DNA of 46,630 nucleotides from assembly GCA_001798075.1 (NCBI GenBank), contig MGRG01000002.1:1-46630 (forward strand), in the 5' to 3' direction. Under the pieces are notes generated by a model. It searched no databases. It was not told the DNA's origin and saw only the letters and a list, made by a program, of their open reading frames with translations. This DNA is from Deltaproteobacteria bacterium RIFCSPHIGHO2_01_FULL_43_49. GTDB taxonomy: Bacteria > UBA10199 > SPLOWO2-01-44-7. Positions within the stretch are counted from its first letter, which is position 1; the number at the start of each line of letters is the position of its first letter. Positions 27,628-35,056 of the stretch are shown one piece after another. The position numbers and the translations under genes are program-made.

Positions 27628-28402
27628 AAGTTTCTTTTGTGAGGAGGCGCAGTTCCTCTGGGTGTTCTAGAAAAGGGGCTACATCTTTTCGCAACAAGTT
27701 CCAGTCGACATTTTCCATTTTTTCTAGAAGATGATTTTTCCAATTATGTGCTTTCCAAGGGATTTTTTCAGTTTGATCAACTGCTGCCTGCAATAACCCA
27801 AGATTGGGTTCTACCGGTGGCCTTTTAGCTCCGTACCAAAGAAAGTCATACCAATCTCTTCCTTTAAGATATTGACGGCAACCCAAGGCATGAATTTTAC
27901 CGGCCATGAGTGAGGAAAGATCATAATGCCTAAAGGCAACCAAAAAATGGAGATTGACTACCGTCGTTTTAAAATCAGCCCCCTTGGGTGGATTTTGATC
28001 AATTTCGATTTTGATCGATAATTTTTGTTGCTTGTGTCCTGAAAGCCCCACTTCATGCAGTAACTCTGAAACATCAACCCAACCCACAAAGACCGTTTTC
28101 TTCGTGTTGGAACGAACCTTTGCATCGAATCCGGCAAAGGAAAGATCCCTGTTTAATTTGGCTAACCATTTTTCAGGTTCATAGTCTTTTTTTGCCTCCA
28201 GACTAAAATCCAGATCCTCGGAAAAACGTGGGAGTTGAAAAAGGAAACGCAAGGCGGTTCCACCGACAAAGGCAAGATTGGCAAAGGCTTCACTTTCGTG
28301 GAAAGAATGGAGTATGAAAGTCTGAAGATATTCTCTAAGTCGATTTAGTTTTTCACCCGGGTTATTAAATTGTTTCGCAATCATCAAGGCTTGTTCTTTC
28401 AT
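27593..28402 (-). CDS. AbiEii-type nucleotidyltransferase toxin
   Basis: The product has 269 aa. The nucleotidyltransferase motifs are FVGGTALRFL and RFSEDLDFSL, with KIHALGCRQYLKGRDWYDFLW characteristic of AbiEii/AbiGii toxins of type IV (AbiE) toxin-antitoxin systems. Such toxins modify tRNA or another acceptor and limit phage growth by abortive infection; activity here is inferred. It follows the AbiEi-like gene by 4 bp. Its 3' end overlaps nth on the other strand. Confidence 0.9.
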   Translation of the reverse strand: MKEQALMIAKQFNNPGEKLNRLREYLQTFILHSFHESEAFANLAFVGGTALRFLFQLPRFSEDLDFSLEAKKDYEPEKWLAKLNRDLSFAGFDAKVRSNTKKTVFVGWVDVSELLHEVGLSGHKQQKLSIKIEIDQNPPKGADFKTTVVNLHFLVAFRHYDLSSLMAGKIHALGCRQYLKGRDWYDFLWYGAKRPPVEPNLGLLQAAVDQTEKIPWKAHNWKNHLLEKMENVDWNLLRKDVAPFLEHPEELRLLTKETFTQLLSSDTVD

Positions 28403-28406
28403 TATT

Positions 28407-29021
28407 TTAATCTCCTAGTTTTAAAAACAAATCCATCGTTAGGTTTAAATTTTTTGATCCCCATTTTTTGACAAAATTCTTTAACTTTTTCTTATTAAAA
28501 ATTTCGAGGTTTTGAAAGCGCATCTCCTCCATTCTTGCTTGTGTCCATAGTCCTTTTGAAAGATAAAAAAAGTCAAAAAGGGCCTTTTCAGGTTCAGCAA
28601 TCCAAACAAGAGTTTCATCCATTTTTCTTTGAGAAAATCCCCAAAACAATTCTTTTTTAACTGTAGAATAAGAAAAGGTCCCAAAAGCATTTTGGAAGGT
28701 TCGTGTTGGTCTTGTTGTGACGCTGGTAAAGGTAACCACTCTTTCCGGAATAACATCATAGAAATAAAGAACCCAAAGGAGACTTAAATAGGAAGGCTTA
28801 TAAATTTCGTTGGCGATTTTTAGGTGGGATAGGAGGGCTTTCCTGTAAAATTCAGACAAAGTATACATTCCCCGTTTTAATGGAATGATTTTTCCTTGTT
28901 TGACCCATTGATGAAGCTGCACAAGGACTACTTCTCTCTTTTGACCAAAAACTTGCGTTAAAAGGGCAATATCAAACCAGGGAAGGGGACGGAGTTGTTC
29001 TACTGCCTGATCGAATCTCAT
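28407..29021 (-). CDS. AbiEi-like antitoxin/transcriptional regulator
   Basis: The product has 204 aa. The N-terminal winged helix is DIALLTQVFGQKREVVLVQL then LKRGMYTLS, the wHTH-plus-wing pattern of AbiEi family antitoxins. YKPSYLSLLWVLYFYDVIPE and VTFTSVTTRPTRTF are shared C-terminal features. These proteins repress their own promoter and neutralise the partner toxin. The ATG at 29021 touches a 36-bp inverted repeat that is a likely operator. Confidence 0.85.
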   Translation of the reverse strand: MRFDQAVEQLRPLPWFDIALLTQVFGQKREVVLVQLHQWVKQGKIIPLKRGMYTLSEFYRKALLSHLKIANEIYKPSYLSLLWVLYFYDVIPERVVTFTSVTTRPTRTFQNAFGTFSYSTVKKELFWGFSQRKMDETLVWIAEPEKALFDFFYLSKGLWTQARMEEMRFQNLEIFNKKKLKNFVKKWGSKNLNLTMDLFLKLGD

Positions 29022-29056
29022 TTACGTTAATTATCATATTTTATAATTATTGTAAA
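29021..29056. promoter_or_regulatory. Predicted AbiEi operator
   Basis: Arms TTTACGTTAATTAT (29021-29034) and ATAATTATTGTAAA (29043-29056) are inverted copies with two mismatches around an 8-bp spacer. They overlap the AbiEi start codon and the AT-rich promoter region. AbiEi antitoxins are known to bind inverted repeats upstream of their own gene. Confidence 0.6.
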
Positions 29057-29066
29057 TGAATTAAAT

Positions 29067-30476
29067 TTAGTCCAGTGTGTCCGCAGAGGGGTGTGTAAAC
29101 GCCTTTTCAGCCTCTTCAACATCTCTTTTCATAGCCTCTACTTTTCCTTGGGCAATGGCGACTTCTTTCGCCAAATTAGGGAGTCTGGCTTGACGGGATG
29201 AATCTTTCGAAGCCATCTCATAAGCCGCTTGTTTTCTGATCAAAAGTGCCTCTTTTGCTTTCAATAACCCCTCAAGCTTTTCGAGTCTGACTTTTGCAAT
29301 TTGAAGTCCTCTTTCTCTTTTTTGTTTTTGCGCGATTCGCCAGGGGAGATGATTTTGCAAATCTCTTCGCATCATCTCCAAAAGGATTGAAGCATTGGTT
29401 TTTGCCACACCCATCAACGCTGCATCTCCTTTTTGTTGCAAACCACCCAGGCCATTATGTTCTCCATCATCAACATGAACAGGAATACCGGTTCGTTGGC
29501 TCCAAGCACCCCACATTTTAATATATGGAAATTTGCAATAGTTATCGTCGTGTTTTCCAAGTCTGACAAAAATTTGGGTCGCCCGTGGCAGACGAAAATC
29601 ATTCCAAAAACTCAAATGGAGATCGTGATTAAACAGCATTTCTTCGGAAAACGGAACGGGGACATGATCGGGAGCTATTGGATTAGCCAATCTTCTAGCC
29701 CTTTCTCTTTCGGCAATGGCTTTGCCTTGTGCCTCTTGTGTGTTGGGTGGATAGGGTGAATCAGCGAAAAGAGAATGAATGAGCCCAGGTCTTCTTACTG
29801 CCAGTTCCAACCCGATGACAGCACCAGTGCTTCGACCATAAAGCGCAATTTTTGCATTGGGATAGGTTTGTTGTAATTTTTCTACTATTTTAGCAACCCA
29901 ACCAACATAAAAATCGAGATTATTGACAAAGCGAGGATCATTTGGCCCCAACCCATGCAAAGGAAGATCGGGGATGACCGTTAAGACCCCCATTCCCATT
30001 TTTTTAGCCTGCTGTTTGAGGATTCCAAGAGGGTTTAGAAGGCTTGCCCCAATCGATTTTGTTCGGTGTGTTGCTCCGTGGAGTCCAATAAGAATGGTGT
30101 CAACTTCTTTGGGTTTTTGTAAAAAAGGATGACCGCCATTGTTCACATTGGCTACATTGAAAACGGTTCCAAGGTCTTTATCAAAAATTCTTCCACCCTT
30201 TCCTGCAAATTGGGGGGCATAATGAGGATCGAGAGGGAAAATGGCTCCATCTTTTTGGCCATGCAATTGAGGATGGACTAGCAATCCCGGAGGAGGGGCA
30301 AAACGCTCTACACGTGCCAGAGGGGATCTAGCAAGAACCAAATGTCCAAAACTTCCATCATGAGGTTCAAAGTTGTCGGCGCTTTTGTCAGCGACAGGCT
30401 CTGCCGTTAAACCGGCTGTCAGTCCTTCTGTTAGCCCTATGGCTCTACTTGATGTGAGTGCGCTAATCGTGCTCAT
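29067..30476 (-). CDS. Alpha/beta-hydrolase-fold protein with C-terminal coiled coil
   Basis: The product has 469 aa. The nucleophile elbow is LYGRSTGAVIGLEL (GxSxG). Preceding strands are TILIGLHGATH (oxyanion region) and LTVIPDLPLHGLG; a candidate catalytic His is in VDDGEHNGLGG. Residues about 375-460 are charged and heptad-like (KVRLEKLEGLLKAKEALLI), a coiled coil. The N-terminal 60 residues are low-complexity with no signal peptide. It is likely an esterase or lipase; substrate unknown. It is downstream of argR on the same strand, 6 bp away. Confidence 0.75.
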   Translation of the reverse strand: MSTISALTSSRAIGLTEGLTAGLTAEPVADKSADNFEPHDGSFGHLVLARSPLARVERFAPPPGLLVHPQLHGQKDGAIFPLDPHYAPQFAGKGGRIFDKDLGTVFNVANVNNGGHPFLQKPKEVDTILIGLHGATHRTKSIGASLLNPLGILKQQAKKMGMGVLTVIPDLPLHGLGPNDPRFVNNLDFYVGWVAKIVEKLQQTYPNAKIALYGRSTGAVIGLELAVRRPGLIHSLFADSPYPPNTQEAQGKAIAERERARRLANPIAPDHVPVPFSEEMLFNHDLHLSFWNDFRLPRATQIFVRLGKHDDNYCKFPYIKMWGAWSQRTGIPVHVDDGEHNGLGGLQQKGDAALMGVAKTNASILLEMMRRDLQNHLPWRIAQKQKRERGLQIAKVRLEKLEGLLKAKEALLIRKQAAYEMASKDSSRQARLPNLAKEVAIAQGKVEAMKRDVEEAEKAFTHPSADTLD

Positions 30477-30482
30477 TTTCGA

Positions 30483-30959
30483 TTAGTTGATAATTTGGCG
30501 GGCATCGTTGGTTGCTTTTCGATTGTGACCGACCGACGACTGGTTGAACAATTTTAAAATCGACTGTTTTATTTCTTTCAAACTCTGATCGGCCTTGGTG
30601 GCGACCATGATGGTGTCATCGCCCGCCACCGTCCCCGCCACCCCTTTGAGTTTGGCCCCATCGATTTGATAGGCAGTCGATTGGGCTAGCCCTGGAGGGG
30701 TTTGCAAAATCAAAAGATTGGGGGGAGAAAGGGTTACTCCCAAGATGCGTTGAGCAGGAAGTTGGGGAGTACCACTAGAGCCGTCATAATACATCCCACC
30801 TTTTTTGATGAGGGGGATTTCTGCAATGTCGCGGGAAAGAGTTGCTTGGGTCACTTCAAAACTCGCCTTTTCTAAAAGGTGCCCCAGTTCCTCTTGCGTG
30901 TGCACTTTGTGGCTATGAACAATCTCTTTAATTTTTGTCTGTCTTTCGTGTTTTTTCAC
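30483..30959 (-). CDS. argR: Arginine repressor ArgR
   Basis: The product has 158 aa from GTG 30959 (VKKHERQTKIKEIVHSH). The N-terminal winged helix has HTQEELGHLLEKASFEVTQA then TLSRDIAEI, the SR.DI motif of ArgR. The C-terminal domain has GVAGTVAGDDTIMVA, the arginine-binding GT.AGDDT motif. It represses arginine biosynthesis with arginine as corepressor. The longer frame to 31013 would run through its own promoter. An ARG-box-like palindrome overlaps the promoter. Confidence 0.93.
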   Translation of the reverse strand: MKKHERQTKIKEIVHSHKVHTQEELGHLLEKASFEVTQATLSRDIAEIPLIKKGGMYYDGSSGTPQLPAQRILGVTLSPPNLLILQTPPGLAQSTAYQIDGAKLKGVAGTVAGDDTIMVATKADQSLKEIKQSILKLFNQSSVGHNRKATNDARQIIN

Positions 30960-30971
30960 TTGTGTATAAAT

Positions 30972-31013
30972 TATGTATAATTGCATATATATACATTGCC
31001 CAAATCGTGTCAA
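30972..31013 (-). promoter_or_regulatory. argR promoter with ARG-box-like operator
   Basis: On the minus strand TTGACA (31013-31008), a 16-nt spacer, then TATATA (30991-30986). Just downstream TATGTATAATTGCATA (30972-30987) is an imperfect palindrome of the ARG box type, overlapping the -10. This predicts arginine-dependent autorepression. Confidence 0.6.
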
Positions 31014-31062
31014 TACTTATTTTTCATTTTTTTAAAAAAAACTTATCCACAGGAGGGCTGGC

Positions 31063-31090
31063 TTGACAAATTGGTTTGTTTGAATAAGGT
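31063..31090 (+). promoter_or_regulatory. Ferredoxin promoter, possible leaderless start
   Basis: Consensus TTGACA at 31063-31068, a 16-nt spacer, then TAAGGT at 31085-31090; the ATG at 31102 follows after 11 nt. No ribosome-binding site is seen before the ATG. Confidence 0.45.
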
Positions 31091-31101
31091 GCCCTCTTGC
31101 T

Positions 31102-31332
31102 ATGGCAAACAAAGACGACAAAGTAGCAGAAAATGTTCCGGGAAAATTCTACGTCGATCACCAATGTATCGATTGTAATTTGTGTCGGGATACCGCCCCT
31201 AACAACTTCAAACAGCATCCGGATGGGGGCTACTCCTTCGTCTACAAGCAGCCAGAGACTCCTGAAGAAGAAGCCCAGTCCAAAGAAGCCAAAGAATCTT
31301 GCCCCGTTGAAGCCATCGGCGACGACGCCTAA
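31102..31332 (+). CDS. Single-cluster [4Fe-4S] ferredoxin
   Basis: The product has 76 aa. Cluster ligands are in HQCIDCNLCRDTAPNNF (CxxCxxC) and SCPVEAIG (fourth Cys-Pro). It resembles the short ferredoxins that serve single-electron transfer in the cytoplasm; partner unknown. The acidic segment PETPEEEAQSKEAKE is an insertion between the clusters' ligands. It is divergent from argR and isolated from other redox genes. Confidence 0.9.
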   Translation: MANKDDKVAENVPGKFYVDHQCIDCNLCRDTAPNNFKQHPDGGYSFVYKQPETPEEEAQSKEAKESCPVEAIGDDA

Positions 31333-31336
31333 ATCC

Positions 31337-31507
31337 TTCTCCGACCTTTGTGAAAAATGCTTTAACTTGATGTGTTGGGGCTTCGGGGTCCTGTCCCTCC
31401 GTGTTTTTGTGGGGGCCCCTAACTAAACCCCACAACAAACACTCCGGGCCACCCCTTCGCTCCAATCATTTGTTTAAGCATTTTTCGCAGGGGCGCTCCG
31501 AACTATA
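31337..31507. repeat. Dispersed 170-bp structured element, copy 1
   Basis: It shares TTCTCCG..CCTTT..GAAAAA.GCTTT, CTTCGGGGTCCTGTCCCTCC, CTCCGGGCCACCCCTTCGCT and a terminal AACTATA with copy 2 at 43407-43576. CCTTTGTGAAAAATGC (31345-31360) pairs with GCATTTTTCGCAGGGG (31478-31493). The variable centre keeps a hairpin, TTGTGGGG/CCCCACAA. No protein family is evident in any frame. Confidence 0.8.
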
Positions 31508-31530
31508 GCTGTAGTTTGGAGTGCTTGTGC

Positions 31531-31737
31531 ATTGGGTTTGTTTTCGACTGGCGTGACGAAAGCGCGAGCGAGTTGGGTTCGAAGGGCCTCTCGGACCCCG
31601 CCAACTCTTTGTGGGGGTTATTCATATTTTGGCGGGGGAGAGCGGAGTGGGTGGTTTGGGGGTTCTCCTCAAACCAACCCACGTCCCTGAGAACCCAATG
31701 AGTGGAAGCTTTCGTTACTTAAGAAAACAAACCCAAT
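31531..31737. repeat. 207-bp nested inverted-repeat element
   Basis: Outer arms ATTGGGTTTGTTTTC (31531-31545) and 31723-31737 are perfect inverted copies. Further inward, ACGAAAGC (31556-31563) pairs with 31708-31715 and TTGGGTTC (31573-31580) pairs with 31691-31698. Inside lie CCCCGCCAA/TTGGCGGGG (31596-31604/31629-31637) and GTGGGTGGTTTG pairing with 31670-31682. No coding content is convincing. It begins 24 bp after element copy 1. Confidence 0.75.
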
Positions 31738-31758
31738 CGTATAGGTCAGAGAAAGATT

Positions 31759-32487
31759 TTAAGGATTGGCCGAAATTTCGAAATCGTCGTAGTCGCAGGC
31801 GGCGGGTGTGTGGGTGGCATTGCCATCTGTTAAAATAGCGATGCCGGTTGGCGTTTTTTTCATGGGGTGTTTTAGGAGTGTTGTATAAACCTCAGGGATA
31901 TTGATCGATTGTTGACGCCATTTGTTTATGTTTTTAGCGCCGCTTTCAACGGCTTTAATCACCATCTCGCCTGGCCTTTTTTCAAAAACAGTTCCAACAG
32001 GGAGTGTTGTCGACCAGGTAAATTTCAAAGCGGTTCCCGATGTTTTTCCAAAGACGACATAAATACCACAGGCACTATCGTTGGTTGCTCCATTATTTTC
32101 CGCCCCCCCTTTGGGTAAAGTGCGAGCTCTCCAGCGCCATTTCAAATAAGGAAAGCTCTCAACCTTCCAATCAAACTCTCTAAAAATCTGTTCGGAGAGG
32201 TCTTTATCGTCAAAAGCGCTCAGGTATTTATTGGCGTTTTCTTCTTTGACTCTGTAGACTTGCTTGGCATCGCCTCTTTGAAAGGGCCAGGTTTTGAAAA
32301 AGGTGGGAAACTCGTCACCATTATACTTATCGAAACGCTCGACACTTCTAGAAGTGATTTGTCCAGGATCGGCAAGAGCTGTCATTGCGAGGAGCGCAAG
32401 CGACGAAGCAATCCATGGGAGATTGCTTCGCCCCTTTGGGGCTCGCAACGACTTTTTAACCCATGTTTGTAACAATATTTTCTCCAA
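31759..32487 (-). CDS. DUF3047 protein with repeat-derived signal peptide
   Basis: The product has up to 242 aa. The mature part matches DUF3047: [42 protein letters not shown] and [20 protein letters not shown]. The function of DUF3047 is unknown. The N-terminus ([20 protein letters not shown] then [11 protein letters not shown]) is an excellent signal peptide but is read from the dispersed repeat at 32381-32452. The first start in frame is TTG 32487, which overlaps the icd 3' end by 32 bp; a later TTG in frame is possible. Probably periplasmic. Confidence 0.8.
   Translation of the reverse strand: MEKILLQTWVKKSLRAPKGRSNLPWIASSLALLAMTALADPGQITSRSVERFDKYNGDEFPTFFKTWPFQRGDAKQVYRVKEENANKYLSAFDDKDLSEQIFREFDWKVESFPYLKWRWRARTLPKGGAENNGATNDSACGIYVVFGKTSGTALKFTWSTTLPVGTVFEKRPGEMVIKAVESGAKNINKWRQQSINIPEVYTTLLKHPMKKTPTGIAILTDGNATHTPAACDYDDFEISANP
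32381..32452. repeat. Dispersed palindromic repeat (TCATTGCGAG type)
   Basis: Outer arms GTCATTGCGAG (32381-32391) and CTCGCAACGAC (32442-32452) and inner arms GAAGCAATC/GATTGCTTC (32405-32413/32421-32429) make a long hairpin. This sequence type is widespread as an interspersed element in bacterial genomes. Here it lies 3 bp downstream of the icd stop codon and inside the DUF3047 coding frame. Confidence 0.85.
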
Positions 32488-33646
32488 ATTCTGAAGAGCC
32501 TACCTTTTTCGCACCAGACATTTGGCGTTCCAAATCGTAAGTCACCGTTTTTTGTTCGATCGTTCGTTCTATTCCTTGAACAACAAGCTTGGCCGCCTCC
32601 TCCCAACCTAAATGCTCTAACATCATAGCTCCTGATAAAATGAGGGAGGTGGGATTTGCTTCATCTTTGCCTGCGTGCGACGGGGCGGTACCGTGAGTTG
32701 CTTCAAAAAGGGCTGCTTCATCCCCGATGTTGGCACCGGGTGCCATACCCAAACCTCCAACTTGTGCCGCACAGGCATCCGATAAATAGTCTCCATCTAA
32801 ATTGGGGGTTACAATCACGCTGTATTCCTCAGGCCTTAATAAAACCATTTGGAACATGGCATCGGCAATCCGGTCGTTAACCAAAATTTTCCCTGGTGGG
32901 ACTTTTCCCCCAAGATCTTTTAAAGCGCTTTCTAAAACGGTTGCGTCGCCGAATTCTTCGGTGGCGACTTCATAAGCCCACTGGCGGAAGGCCCCTTCGG
33001 TAAATTTCATGATATTGCCTTTATGAACGAATGTAACCACCTTTCGGCCATGAGTTTTTGTATATTGAAAAGCCATTCGAACGAGGCGTTTGCTTGCAAA
33101 TGGGCTCATTGGTTTTATCCCAATGCCGGAACCCTGCCGGATTTTGGCTTTCATTTCATTCACTAAAAAGTTACGAACCTTTTCTGCCTCTGGTGAACCC
33201 GAGGCCCATTCAATACCTGCGTAAACATCTTCTGTGTTTTCTCTAAAGATCATGACATTGAGCTTTTGCGGTTCTTTCAGAGGAGATGGGACACCTCCAA
33301 AATAACGAATAGGGCGAATGCAGGCATACAAATCAAGGACTTGCCGTAGTGTTACATTAATAGAACGTATGCCACCACCAATAGGTGTGGTGAGAGGGCC
33401 CTTGATAGCAATCTCATGGCGGCGAATTTCATCCAAGGTTTCTTCAGGCAACCAATTTCCGGTTTGCTTAAATGCTTTTTCCCCGGCTAAAATTTCCTTC
33501 CAGATAATTTTTTTGGTTCCTTGATAGGCTTTTTTGACTGCTTGATCCAAAACATGTTGTGCCGGTTTCCATATGTCTGGGCCAATGCCATCTCCTTCTA
33601 TGAAAGGAATAATAGGCTCCAGAATCGATTTGTTATGACTTTTCAT
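32456..33646 (-). CDS. icd: Isocitrate dehydrogenase
   Basis: Decarboxylates isocitrate to 2-oxoglutarate. The product has 396 aa. Substrate-binding [10 protein letters not shown] keeps the Ser phosphorylated by AceK in E. coli; [42 protein letters not shown] and [19 protein letters not shown] follow. In the coenzyme loop [17 protein letters not shown] the Lys-Tyr used for NADP in E. coli is Ser-His, whereas Y and R of VTYDLER are kept, so coenzyme use is unclear. With aceA downstream in the window, this is the isocitrate branch point. Confidence 0.95.
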   Translation of the reverse strand: MKSHNKSILEPIIPFIEGDGIGPDIWKPAQHVLDQAVKKAYQGTKKIIWKEILAGEKAFKQTGNWLPEETLDEIRRHEIAIKGPLTTPIGGGIRSINVTLRQVLDLYACIRPIRYFGGVPSPLKEPQKLNVMIFRENTEDVYAGIEWASGSPEAEKVRNFLVNEMKAKIRQGSGIGIKPMSPFASKRLVRMAFQYTKTHGRKVVTFVHKGNIMKFTEGAFRQWAYEVATEEFGDATVLESALKDLGGKVPPGKILVNDRIADAMFQMVLLRPEEYSVIVTPNLDGDYLSDACAAQVGGLGMAPGANIGDEAALFEATHGTAPSHAGKDEANPTSLILSGAMMLEHLGWEEAAKLVVQGIERTIEQKTVTYDLERQMSGAKKVGSSEFGENIVTNMG

Positions 33647-33655
33647 AAATTAAAA

Positions 33656-33709
33656 GGAGAAATTGTCTTCTCCCATGAGGCTAAAAATTTTACAAGAGTG
33701 AAAATTTTT
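33656..33709. promoter_or_regulatory. Inverted repeats in the icd/amtB divergent region
   Basis: GGAGAA-ATTGTC-TTCTCC (33656-33673) and AAAAATTTT...AAAATTTTT (33683-33691/33701-33709) are perfect inverted repeats. Two AGAGTG copies sit beside them. They may be regulator sites for the divergent genes; no known consensus is assigned. Confidence 0.4.
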
Positions 33710-33720
33710 CAAAAGAGTGC

Positions 33721-33749
33721 TTGCAAGATTTTTGGAATTTTGTTTACTA
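33721..33749 (+). promoter_or_regulatory. Candidate amtB promoter with short leader
   Basis: TTGCAA (33721-33726), a 17-nt spacer, then TTACTA (33744-33749), seven nt before the ATG at 33757. No ribosome-binding site lies between. Confidence 0.35.
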
Positions 33750-33756
33750 GGCCGGC

Positions 33757-34983
33757 ATGACAATTCAAGCCGGTGACACCGCGTGGGTCTTAATGTCCAC
33801 AGCCCTTGTAATGCTAATGACCCCCGGCTTGGCTCTCTTCTACGGCGGCCTCGTCCAAAGCAGAAATGTCTTATCTACATTAATGCAAAGCATGGTTTTG
33901 TTGTGCTTGGTAACCATTCAGTGGGTTGTTTTGGGTTATACCTTAGCCTTTGGTCCCGATGTTCACGGTTTGATCGGAAATTTGGATTGGATTTTTCTCA
34001 ATGGTGTAGGATTGGATCCAAATCCTGATTACGCCGCCACCATTCCTCATCAAGGCTTCATGATTTTTCAGTGTATGTTTGCTGTGATTACCCCTGCTTT
34101 AATCACCGGGGCCTTTGCAGAGCGAATCAAATTCAAATCATTTATATTGTTTACCCTTTTGTGGACGACCTTTGTATATGATCCGGTTGCTCATTGGGTC
34201 TGGGGGGTGAATGGTTGGATTCGTCAGTTAGGAGCGCTCGATTTTGCCGGTGGAACCGTTGTTCATATTTTATCGGGAATTTCTGCTTTGGTTGCAGCCA
34301 TTATGTTGGGCAAACGTAAAAGCTTTTTACTCGATTTGTCGCAACCTCATAATTTACCGATGACCGTTTTGGGGGCTGGTTTGTTGTGGTTTGGCTGGTT
34401 TGGTTTTAATGGTGGCTCTAGCTTGGCAGCAAATGGTTTGGCGGTGCATGCATTGGTGCTAACCCATGTTGCAGCAGCTTGTGGTGCGCTAAGCTGGATG
34501 GTTGCCGATTGGGTTCAAAAAGGAAAACCGAGTACACTTGGAAAGGTCAGCGGTGCCTTGGCGGGATTGGTTGCTATCACTCCAGCTGCAGGTTTTGTTG
34601 ACATCAAGGCAGCCATTATCATTGGTCTTGTGGCGGGGCTGCTTTGCCAGTGGGCGGTCCGTCTCAAAATCACGTTTAGCTATGACGATTCACTGGATGT
34701 TTTTGGAATTCACGGTGTCGGGGGGATTTGGGGTTCTCTGGCTACCGGTTTGTTTGCCAGCACCGCAGTGAATCCAGCCGGTGCCAATGGCCTCTTTTTT
34801 GGCAACGCCAAGTTGCTAGGGATTCAATTCATTGCTGTGTTGGGGTCTGTTGTTTATGCCGCTGTAGTGACCTTTGCTTTGATTAAAATTGTTGATTTGA
34901 TAATGGGTTTTAGGGTAGATGACGAGACAGAATCGGCGGGGCTCGATTTGACGCAGCATCAGGAAAGTGCCTACCAATTTTAG
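33757..34983 (+). CDS. amtB: Ammonium transporter
   Basis: The product has 408 aa and 11 predicted helices. Landmarks are GLALFYGGLVQSRNVLST, FAERIKFKSFI, the pore His in DFAGGTVVHILSGISALVAA, and FGIHGVGGIWGSLATG with the second pore His; the Asp of DPVAHWVWG is kept. It imports ammonium as ammonia for GlnA. There is no signal peptide extension, unlike some Amt proteins, and no adjacent glnK, so PII control would need a distant gene. Confidence 0.96.
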   Translation: MTIQAGDTAWVLMSTALVMLMTPGLALFYGGLVQSRNVLSTLMQSMVLLCLVTIQWVVLGYTLAFGPDVHGLIGNLDWIFLNGVGLDPNPDYAATIPHQGFMIFQCMFAVITPALITGAFAERIKFKSFILFTLLWTTFVYDPVAHWVWGVNGWIRQLGALDFAGGTVVHILSGISALVAAIMLGKRKSFLLDLSQPHNLPMTVLGAGLLWFGWFGFNGGSSLAANGLAVHALVLTHVAAACGALSWMVADWVQKGKPSTLGKVSGALAGLVAITPAAGFVDIKAAIIIGLVAGLLCQWAVRLKITFSYDDSLDVFGIHGVGGIWGSLATGLFASTAVNPAGANGLFFGNAKLLGIQFIAVLGSVVYAAVVTFALIKIVDLIMGFRVDDETESAGLDLTQHQESAYQF

Positions 34984-35056
34984 GGTCCTAAAACAGTTGA
35001 AATTCCTAAGCAACTTTTTGAAATGATTGCCGAAAACATATATTGAGGGCGTTTTT

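Noticed and set aside
31333-31758. Small ORFs between the ferredoxin and DUF3047 genes
   Set aside because: Frames are short, on both strands, and explained by inverted-repeat structure; no family resemblance is seen.
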